Shown here piece after piece: positions 44,018 through 51,700 of a stretch of 64,000 nucleotides of DNA; the stretch's first letter is position 1; each line of letters begins with the position of its first letter. The notes beneath the pieces are model-generated. The model searched no databases. It worked only from the letters and a program-made list of their open reading frames with translations, and had not been told where the DNA came from. This DNA comes from an uncultured Planctomycetaceae bacterium (GTDB lineage Bacteria; Planctomycetota; Planctomycetia; Planctomycetales; Planctomycetaceae). The stretch is from NCBI GenBank assembly GCA_943787265.1, contig CALSLT010000038.1, positions 1 to 64,000 of the forward strand, given 5' to 3'. Position numbers and translations under genes: made by a program.

Positions 44018-45457
44018 TTAGAGGTTTGGAAATGCTTTCGTCAGGTCCAGTTCGTCGCCGGTTTCTGTTTGGAGTTCCTGGAGTTTGGCGAAGAGTTTCG
44101 ACAGTGTGGGCTGGTGCTTTTTCTTGCCCGCGAGGTCATTCAATTCCTGAGGGTCTCTGGCAATGTTGTAGAGGATTGCTTTGCTGATGCTCGGGTAGAG
44201 GATCATTTTGTAGTCGCCGTAAGTGACCATTCGCTGGCCTTGCAGGTACGCTCCGTAAATGGCGTCTCGGCCTTTGTCAGTTTTTCCGTTGATCAGCGGC
44301 AGCAGACTTTCGAATTGAACGTAGTCCGGCTTTTGGGTTCCGGATAGATCCAGAGAAGTGGCCATGACGTCCTGCAGGTAGACTCGCGCGTCGATCTTAT
44401 TGTTCCTTGGAACGTCCGGGCCGACGACCATCAGCGGGACTCGTACGCTATGGTCGAACATATTCTGCTTGCCCATCAAACCGTGACGGCCGACGGCCAG
44501 ACCATGATCGGCCGTGAAGAAGATGTACGTGTTGTCGGCCTGCCCGCTGGCTTCGAGTGTGTCGAGGATGCGACCGATCTGCTCGTCCATGTGAGTGATG
44601 ATTGCGTAGTACTCCTGCCGGTTCACTTTGACTGAGTACTCGGTGCGAGGGAATGGGGCGAGTCTTTCGTCTCGGAGTTTGCGGCCGGAGTTCATCGCTT
44701 CGTTGAACGGATACTCTGAAACAAAACTGGCGGGCATCGCAATCTTGTCGAGAGGGTACTTATCGACGTACTCCTTAGGTGACTGACGAGGATCGTGCGG
44801 AGCGTTAAAAGCGATGTACATGAAGAACGGGTTGTCGCTTTTCTTAGCAGTCTTGATGAAGCCGGAAGCGTCGTCACCGACGACCTCGCTCCAGTGTTTG
44901 CCACCTTTCCAGAAGCCTTCGAAGGATTTGTCCCAGGGAGTCCACTTCATTGGCTGGCCTTCGATGGGGCGGTTGTAGCCGGCCTCTGTCTGGTTAGGCA
45001 TACCGCCTCGAACGTTGCCCGCGACCTTGAAGGCCTTGTTCGCGTCGGCTTTGATGTGCCACTTGCCGGTGAAGTACGTGTCGTAGCCGTTTGATGCCAG
45101 AAGCTGAGGCCACAGACGGCCCTTGTCCTGGTAGAGCTGTTTGGTTTTGGCGTGATCCTTCTGGGCATGCCAGAGGTACTTGCCTGAGATCATCATCATG
45201 CGGCTGGCGACGCAGACGGCACCGCTCCACGAACCCATGTTGTAAGCGTGTGTGAAAGTGGTCGCTCGCGCTGATAGTCGGTCGAGATTCGGTGTCTCGA
45301 TTTCAGAGTTGCCGTGCGCGTGGATCGTGTCGAATGCCTGATCGTCGGCAAAGATCAGCAGGATGTTTGGCTTGTCAGCAGCGTTCGTGGCTGACGAGAA
45401 AGCGGCAACGAACGTTGCGGCAAGGGCAAAAACATGAGCAATGCGGACGCGGGGCAT
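44018..45457 (-). CDS. Sulfatase (family S1, cysteine type)
   Basis: 479 residues from the ATG at 45457, with GGAG 8-11 bases upstream; the longer reading is rejected. A signal peptide (HVFALAATFVAAFSSATNA) is followed by NILLIFADDQ, the metal-binding Asp pair. The formylglycine site reads CVASR rather than the usual C-x-P-S-R. FFTADHGLAVGRHGLMGKQN holds the later Asp-His metal ligands. It releases sulfate from a sulfated substrate, probably a glycan, outside the cytoplasm. The maturing enzyme is not in this window. The 45458-45819 gap upstream contains a family C repeat and no gene. Confidence 0.87.
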   Translation of the reverse strand: MPRVRIAHVFALAATFVAAFSSATNAADKPNILLIFADDQAFDTIHAHGNSEIETPNLDRLSARATTFTHAYNMGSWSGAVCVASRMMMISGKYLWHAQKDHAKTKQLYQDKGRLWPQLLASNGYDTYFTGKWHIKADANKAFKVAGNVRGGMPNQTEAGYNRPIEGQPMKWTPWDKSFEGFWKGGKHWSEVVGDDASGFIKTAKKSDNPFFMYIAFNAPHDPRQSPKEYVDKYPLDKIAMPASFVSEYPFNEAMNSGRKLRDERLAPFPRTEYSVKVNRQEYYAIITHMDEQIGRILDTLEASGQADNTYIFFTADHGLAVGRHGLMGKQNMFDHSVRVPLMVVGPDVPRNNKIDARVYLQDVMATSLDLSGTQKPDYVQFESLLPLINGKTDKGRDAIYGAYLQGQRMVTYGDYKMILYPSISKAILYNIARDPQELNDLAGKKKHQPTLSKLFAKLQELQTETGDELDLTKAFPNL

Positions 45458-45726
45458 CTGGAATCTCCGACGTATTGATCTTGAGCAATCTGGCAATGGC
45501 GGAAGAACCCTCACGGGCCCTCTAACCGGAACTGGGCATCGTTCGCGCCGATGTGAATCGTCGCGTGAATCGGGTGGATCGTAAGCTACTTTTGATTCGG
45601 TCGCGATCGAGGCGGGGGGGATTCGGTTGCCCAATTCGTCGATGTTCGCATCCGCCGTCTCATCGCCCTTTGAGTGAGGGCGTGGCGTCTTAACTCGAAT
45701 CGATGGTTTGCTCTTCGAAAACGGAA

Positions 45727-45778
45727 ACCCTCACCCGGCCCTGAGAGGCCGACCTCTCCCGCAGGCGGGAGAGGTGAC
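45727..45778. repeat. Intergenic repeat, family C
   Basis: ACCCTCACCCGGCCCTGAG, then a hairpin CTCCCGCAGGCGGGAG, then AGGTGAC. It is almost identical to the right copy of the pair at 1685-1734. It lies in the 360 bp gap between the sulfatase and PEPCK genes, in which no other element was recognised. Confidence 0.75.
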
Positions 45779-45819
45779 ATTATCGATGTGCGACGCTGTT
45801 TAGCTAAGCGAGATCTGCA

Positions 45820-47685
45820 ATGGAGAGTCCCGGAGTGATATTGCCGCCCAGTCCCCAGGCTGCGAACGGGGGGCAGGAAGCAGGATTGCAGCAGCCGCTG
45901 ATGAATCCGGAACTGGTTTCGTGGGTGGAGACTGTCGCCAGGCTGACGGAACCACAGATCGTTCACTGGTGCACGGGCACCGACGAAGAAGCCGAGCGGA
46001 TGTTTGAGTTGATGCTGCGCGATGGTTCGGTTGAGAAACTCGATGCGTTGCTTCATCCGAATTCCTACTACGTCCGCGGCGACGTCGATGATGTTGAACG
46101 ATCTGCTGATCGAACATTCATTTGCAGCCTGAGCGAGGACGACGCCGGGCCAGGCAATAACTGGATGGACCCGGTTTATATGCGGGACCTGATGGCTCAA
46201 TTGTTTAGCGGCTGCATGCAGGGACGCGTGATGTACGTCGTGCCGTACCTGTTGGGACCTCCGGGAAGTCCGGCTGCTCGCGTCGGAGTTCAGGTCACGG
46301 ACAGTCCGTATGTTGTTGCAAATCTTCGGCTGATGAATCGAATCGGTCGTATCGCCCTGGAGCATTTCGGGAATCAGACGGGCTTCGTGAAAGGCATCCA
46401 CAGCGTCGCGACGATGGATCCCGAACAACGATACATCTGCCAGTTTCCGGAAGAGAATCTGATCGTCAGCGTGAACACGAATTACGGCAGCGACGCGATG
46501 CTTCCGAAGAAGTGTCATTCGTTAAGGCTGGCGAGTGTGCAGGCTCGTCGCGAAGGTTGGCTGGCCGAACACATGGCGATCTTCTGTGTGACGTCTCCGG
46601 ACGGCGTTCGAACTTTTATGGCGGGAGCGTTTCCGGCGTCGTGTGGAAAGACGAACCTGGCGATGTTGTTGCCGCCGGATGCTGATCTGGCAAAAGGCTG
46701 GAAGGTGGAAGTGATTGGCGACGACATCGCCTGGATGCACTTTGGCGATGACGGACGTCTTTACGCCGTTAATCCGGAAGCCGGATTCTTTGGCGTCGCC
46801 AAAGGGACAAGTTCGAAAAGTAACCCGACGGCGATGGACACTCTGAGGTCCAACGCAATCTTTACCAATGTCGCGATGACGGAAGAACGCAGCGTCTGGT
46901 GGGAAGGGCTCGACGGCGACGTGCCGGAATTCTGTGCTGACTGGAATGGCCAAAGATGGGAGCCCGAATGCGGTCGCCCGGCCGCTCATCCCAACAGCCG
47001 GTTCACGGTTCCGGCCACAAATTGCCCGACGTTGTCGGACGAGTGGGACAATCCTCAGGGGGTTCCCATCAGTGCGATCATTTTCGGCGGCCGACGCTCG
47101 ACGACGATGCCGTTGATTTACGAAGCATTCAACTGGCAACACGGCACCTACATCGGCGCGACACTTTCCAGCGAAATGCCGACGGGGGTAGCGGGCGCAG
47201 TCGGTCCGCTTCGATTTGACCCGATGGCAATGCAGCCGTTCTGCGGTTACCACATGGCTGACTACTGGCAGCACTGGTTGCAGATGGGGCGACGGCAGGG
47301 GGCCGACATGCCACGCGTCTACCATGTCAATTGGTTTCGCAAGGACTGGGGAGATCGGTACCTCTGGCCAGGCTATCGCGAAAATATGCGGGTGCTGAAG
47401 TGGATCGTTGATCGTACTCGCGGCCGGAGCGACGCCAGCGAAACAGCAATCGGCATGATCCCGAAACCTCAAAGCCTGGAACTGAGTGATTTCGGCTGGA
47501 CCTCTGAATTCGTACACGAACTGCTCGCCGTCAAAACTGACGAGTGGTACAAAGAGGTTGACCGGCGGGAGGAGTTTCTGTCACGGTTCAGCTCGAAACT
47601 TCCTCAGGAACTTCTGGACGAGAATGACGCGCTTAGGAAACGGATTCAGAATGCGCACCTTCACTCACGATACGCCAACCACTAA
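45820..47685 (+). CDS. pckG: Phosphoenolpyruvate carboxykinase (GTP)
   Basis: 621 residues, normal for the GTP-dependent family. YNPGS-type early regions are followed by FPASCGKTNLAM (P-loop, near residue 270, with the reactive Cys), VIGDDIAWMHF (kinase-2 Asp-Asp) and NPEAGFFGVAKGTS. It converts oxaloacetate plus GTP to PEP, CO2 and GDP, the entry to gluconeogenesis in the cytoplasm. The start at 45820 is an ATG 40 bases after the repeat. Its last 35 bases overlap the start of the M28 protein in another frame, so the two genes may be coupled. Confidence 0.95.
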   Translation: MESPGVILPPSPQAANGGQEAGLQQPLMNPELVSWVETVARLTEPQIVHWCTGTDEEAERMFELMLRDGSVEKLDALLHPNSYYVRGDVDDVERSADRTFICSLSEDDAGPGNNWMDPVYMRDLMAQLFSGCMQGRVMYVVPYLLGPPGSPAARVGVQVTDSPYVVANLRLMNRIGRIALEHFGNQTGFVKGIHSVATMDPEQRYICQFPEENLIVSVNTNYGSDAMLPKKCHSLRLASVQARREGWLAEHMAIFCVTSPDGVRTFMAGAFPASCGKTNLAMLLPPDADLAKGWKVEVIGDDIAWMHFGDDGRLYAVNPEAGFFGVAKGTSSKSNPTAMDTLRSNAIFTNVAMTEERSVWWEGLDGDVPEFCADWNGQRWEPECGRPAAHPNSRFTVPATNCPTLSDEWDNPQGVPISAIIFGGRRSTTMPLIYEAFNWQHGTYIGATLSSEMPTGVAGAVGPLRFDPMAMQPFCGYHMADYWQHWLQMGRRQGADMPRVYHVNWFRKDWGDRYLWPGYRENMRVLKWIVDRTRGRSDASETAIGMIPKPQSLELSDFGWTSEFVHELLAVKTDEWYKEVDRREEFLSRFSSKLPQELLDENDALRKRIQNAHLHSRYANH

Positions 47686-48662
47686 TAGCCCCAGGCGAAA
47701 CGACGGTCGATTCGGTACTTGTTTCAGCCGACGACGGATCTTTTCCATCTTTGCTGTGGTGTTGATCGTCGCTGTGCCTCAGTTTGCGACCGCACAAAAC
47801 GTCAACATTAAATGGGGACAGTCGTCGCGCGTTCGGTTATCTCCAGAAAGTTTGCGAGATCGGACCAAGAGTCAGCGGCACTGCTGGAATGCTCAAACAG
47901 CGGACGATGATCATTGATCATTTTCGTAAGTTTGGCTGCGAAATTCGTGCTCAGGCCTTCGACGTGGCTCATCCACAAACCGGAGCGCCGGTTCGGATGA
48001 CGAACCTGGTAATTTCGTTTGACCCAACGGCGCAGGAACGAGTGGTTCTGGCATGTCACTACGACACTCGCCCGTTTCCAGACCGTGACCGAGTTCGGCC
48101 TCGTGGACCGTTCATCGGAGCGAATGACGGAGCGAGTGGCGTCGCTTTGTTCATGGAGATGGCCCATCACATGAAGACGATTCGGCCACGATACGGAGTC
48201 GACTTCGTCATGTTTGATGGCGAAGAACTCGTCTATCGCGATTTCGATAAATATTTTTATGGGTCCGAGTATTTTGCCCGGTGGTACCGAGACAATCCTC
48301 CGGAGTACAAGTACGTGTGCGGGGTGGTTGCCGACATGGTCGCCGACAAAAATCTGAATCTGTTCATTGAGAAGAACAGTTGGAAGATGGCTCCGAAGGT
48401 GACACAAAGTCTTTGGGTGACCGCTCGGAACATGCAGGTCAAAGAGTTTATCTACAGACAGAAATACGAAGTGCGGGATGATCACCTGGCGATGAACCAG
48501 ATCGCCGGAATTCCGACCACCGACATTATCGACTTCGATTATCCCTACTGGCATACGACTCGGGATACCGCTCGGAGTTGTTCGGCGAGCAGTCTGTCAA
48601 AAGTCGGCCGTGTACTGCTTCAGTGGCTGACGGAAGTGCCGATCGAGCTGGGCGAAAAGTAG
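47651..48662 (+). CDS. M28 peptidase, glutaminyl-cyclase-like, frameshifted
   Basis: Two frames must be joined. From the ATG at 47651 comes a long n-region and the signal helix IFSIFAVVLIVAVPQFATAQN. At about 47810 the frame changes by one base (drop one A in TTAAATGG) to RRAFGYLQKVCEIGPRVSGTA and the rest. Zinc ligands: ACHYDTRPFPDRD (His, and Asp of the motif), GANDGASG (bridging Asp), FDGEELV (Glu), VADMVAD (Asp) and YWHTTRDT (His). The text matches secreted glutaminyl-peptide cyclotransferase-like M28 proteins. It probably acts in the periplasm or outside the cell. Its start lies 35 bases inside the PEPCK gene. Confidence 0.8.
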
Positions 48663-48665
48663 ATA

Positions 48666-49256
48666 TTACTTAGTCAGTTGATGCTGTGGATTACGGACGG
48701 TCGTTAGCATCGCCTCGCCTGATAGTCGGCGAAATCTTCGCTGTTGATAGCGTGCGTAAGGCAGGACCAGCCAGACGGGCCACCACTTCGGACGCGAATA
48801 GACGTGTATGGCATACCAGACGGTGTCGTCTTCGGCCCGACGCTCGATGACGAACTGTTCCCAGCCTTGTTCGACGTGACCGGGCAGCGTTGCATAAGCG
48901 ATGCTGAAAGATTCGCCCACTGCCGATTTGGTCGTTGTGACATCCACGATTCGGCACGGATTAACTGTCCAAAGCGGACCAGCGCGAAACGCTACGGCGA
49001 GAGTCGAGCCTTGTTCGACAGTTGGAACTGCTGGGTAAAGCGTTGCCATCGAGGAGGGAAACATCTTCCATTCTTCGAGGGCTGATCGGGCCTTGCGGTA
49101 ACAGTCGGGGCCGGTTCCGAGTTGGACGCGGAAATCGTCTTTGAAATAGCCGCGTGTCGCGTCTTCAGAATTGATGTCAAACGTCAGCCGCTCGGAACAG
49201 CATTCAGACAGCCAGTCAGCGACGGCCTCAGTCGATGGTGTGATCAGCGATTTCAT
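48666..49256 (-). CDS. DUF1990 family protein
   Basis: 196 residues from the ATG at 49256, with GAAGGGG 6 bases upstream. Conserved text includes GTGPDCYRKARSALEEWKMF in part and a C-terminal VLPYARYQQRRFRRLSGEAM, both typical of DUF1990. The fold resembles SRPBCC-like proteins; no catalytic residue is known. It is possibly cytoplasmic. The stop lies 3 bases from that of the converging M28 gene. Confidence 0.82.
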   Translation of the reverse strand: MKSLITPSTEAVADWLSECCSERLTFDINSEDATRGYFKDDFRVQLGTGPDCYRKARSALEEWKMFPSSMATLYPAVPTVEQGSTLAVAFRAGPLWTVNPCRIVDVTTTKSAVGESFSIAYATLPGHVEQGWEQFVIERRAEDDTVWYAIHVYSRPKWWPVWLVLPYARYQQRRFRRLSGEAMLTTVRNPQHQLTK

Positions 49257-49385
49257 CGTCGCCCCTTCGGTCAAATACTAAATCGTTGACCGCAGGCTGT
49301 GGGACGGATTAACGAATGATTCCGAGATGGTTCTGTGACGCCCGGTCGAGCGTTCAATCTGCGCTGGTTGTCGCGGACCAGAGTC

Positions 49386-50225
49386 TCAGGAATTCCGAGT
49401 CTGGATGTTCAGCGATTTCAGAAGTCTTCGAGCGAGTTCTCGATGGCCGCGAGCTGACGGTTGTTTACCGGACTCGGCATGCAGGTTCGCGTTGGAGCCA
49501 TCGTGCTGGATGGTCGCCTGCCAGTGGGAGAAATGGTCGGCGAGCACTGCTCCGGTTCTGGTGGCGACGGCCCGAACTCGTGAGGCGGCTGTCTTCATCG
49601 ACTTCGTCGTTGAATGATTGGCGTCGGCCGGGCAGGGAGGCGTGTTCAGGACGACGGTGCAGCCCTCGTCGTGCAGCCGCTCCACCAGTTGCTGGAGCCT
49701 GTCTCGAAACTCGTCATCTTCGCCGTGTCTGGCACATTCTTCTGCAGATGGCATGACCAGTACGACGTCGGGCTGAAACCGAAGGATTCGCCATTCAACG
49801 TCGTTCAGGATGTGTTCGATCGAGGAATCAGCAAATGACGAGTTGAGGATGATGTCCTGCTTCCGCTCGACCTTCTCACGGACGAAATCCGAATAGTGTT
49901 CGATCCATCCGCGACGAGCCTGTTCGACCTGAAAGCCAAGATTGTCGCCGGTGAAGACCCACGTGCGAGGCTGGACGTCTTCCAGCAACTCCATAATTCG
50001 TTCGCCATCATTTGCTGACGACGTTGGCACGGCCGTTGAGTCACTGGCTGCTGACGAAGACTCATTGCTCGACGCAATGCCGGACTCGGGTGTGTGGATG
50101 AATTCTGCGGAATCTGTTTCCGGTGTCCCGCGACCGGCGGCCGCTTGAATGACAAGCATGCGTCGACGCCGCCCGCGTCGCGAAGCACCGATCTGACCGG
50201 CGGAATTTTCGGATTCTGTAAACAC
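49386..50225 (-). CDS. SGNH-hydrolase-fold protein with eroded active site
   Basis: 279 residues from the GTG at 50225; GAAGGA lies 7 bases upstream, so this start is supported. Residues about 1-75 are low complexity (Ser, Ala, Thr rich). The rest resembles an SGNH/GDSL hydrolase: WVFTGDNLGF in the place of the GDS block, VVLVMPSAEECARH where the third block GxND would be, and SARGHRELARRL for the last. The Ser is Asn in the first block and the Asn block is missing, so ordinary esterase activity is unlikely. It is possibly a binding protein. No signal peptide. The longer GTG start also keeps a basic stretch RRGRRRR. Confidence 0.55.
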   Translation of the reverse strand: MFTESENSAGQIGASRRGRRRRMLVIQAAAGRGTPETDSAEFIHTPESGIASSNESSSAASDSTAVPTSSANDGERIMELLEDVQPRTWVFTGDNLGFQVEQARRGWIEHYSDFVREKVERKQDIILNSSFADSSIEHILNDVEWRILRFQPDVVLVMPSAEECARHGEDDEFRDRLQQLVERLHDEGCTVVLNTPPCPADANHSTTKSMKTAASRVRAVATRTGAVLADHFSHWQATIQHDGSNANLHAESGKQPSARGHRELARRLLKSLNIQTRNS

Positions 50226-50460
50226 TGCACGTTCCTTCGCAGACGGCGACGCGTGGCTATTGGCAGAATCATCCTACGTCACTCTGAGGCAGGTTTCACG
50301 GACTGATACACAACCCGCGGTGCGCTGCCAATGGATTCGGACCAGGATAACGAATCCGAGCTTTATACGGCCTCAACGTGTCTCCCGCGTGAACTTCTCG
50401 ATGGCCGATTGCTAACCGGAGGGAGATTCGCTCTGATCCGCCGTCCCTAAGGAACCACTG

Positions 50461-51665
50461 ATGTCAAAGATGCCTGTCTCGACATTTCGACTTGTGCTGC
50501 TCGTTTCGTGTGCACACGCACTTGTACATACATTCGAGCTGGCGCTGCCTGCCGTCGAGCAGATGATTGGCGACGAATACGGCGTCGGGAAAGCTGCGAC
50601 CGGCACTTTGGGGATGGTGTGGCGGCTCCCGTTTGGATTGGGAGCGGTGCTCGCTGGAGTTCTGGCTGACCGATACGGATCGCGGCCGTTGTTGATTGTG
50701 TATCTGGTCGGGTGTTCGGCCACGGCTGTGCTGGCACGATGGGCTCCGACGTTCAATGTGCTGTTTCTGGTAATGCTCGCGATGGGGTGTTTTGCCAGCA
50801 TCTATCATCCGGCAGGTTTGTCTTTGATTTCCCGCGAAACGACGCCGGAAACTCGAGGCTCGGGCGCTCGGGCTGCACGGGATCATTGGGTCGCTGGGGA
50901 TTGCCGGCGCGCCTTTCGGAGCCATGCTGCTGTTTTCGTCGGGGAATCTCGGTTGGCGAGACTACTACCTGATTCTGACCGTGCCGGCGATGTTGATTGC
51001 GGCTCGGCTGTTGGTTGATGAGTTGCGACATCGGAAGGATGCTCGGTTGGCACCAGCGACGGCAGCAGGTGACGTCATTCCGGAAGAGGCGATTTGCTGG
51101 AGTCGCTACCTGATTCTTGTTGCCGCAGGCGCTCTTTTCAGGTTTCGTTTACGGAGCGTTCATGCACTTTCTGCCGAGATATCTGGATACGGCCGGGCTT
51201 CGGCCAGAAGAATGGACTCCGGCCAGTTTTAGAAACGCGCTGGCGGCAGGCGTCCTTGCGTGTGGCGCGGTCGGGCAGGGGATTGCTGGTCGGCTGTGTC
51301 GACCGGGGCGGCTTGAGTTATTGCTCGTTCTCGTCCTGTTCGGAAACGTGCCGCCGTTACTTTGGATGGCATTCGCGGAGGGGCCCAGTCGATTCGTTGC
51401 TGCGTGCGTACTGGCGGTGATCCATTTCATGAACCAGCCGGTCTATAACAGCTTGATCGCTCAGCACATTCCGGCATCCAGGCGAAGTCTTGGTTACGGA
51501 TTCAGCAACATGATGTGTTTCGGAATCGGAGCTTTCGGCCCGTACTTCGCAGGGCAGTTTGTGGGCGACACTGCGGTCTATGGAGGACTTGCGGCTGTGG
51601 CCACGGCCGCTGGACTGTTCGCGACGTACTCGCTGATCGTGCGGGATCGTCAGCCAGCAACGTGA
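50461..51665 (+). CDS. MFS transporter, frameshifted at two points
   Basis: AAGGA lies 7 bases before the ATG at 50461. The first frame covers the N-terminal helices (VLADRYGSRPLLIVYLVG is the loop 2-3 signature) and runs to RETTPETRGSG. A one-base shift at about 50866 gives GLHGIIGSLGIAGAPFGAML, and a second at about 51130 gives LFSGFVYGAFMHFLPRYL to the stop at 51663-51665. Both are repaired by removing one base. The joined protein is about 400 residues with about 12 helices, normal for the family. Substrate unknown. It converges with the MMPL gene. Confidence 0.78.
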
Positions 51666-51700
51666 CCGCTACGGCAAACCTTGAGTGCGAGAGGTGATCG

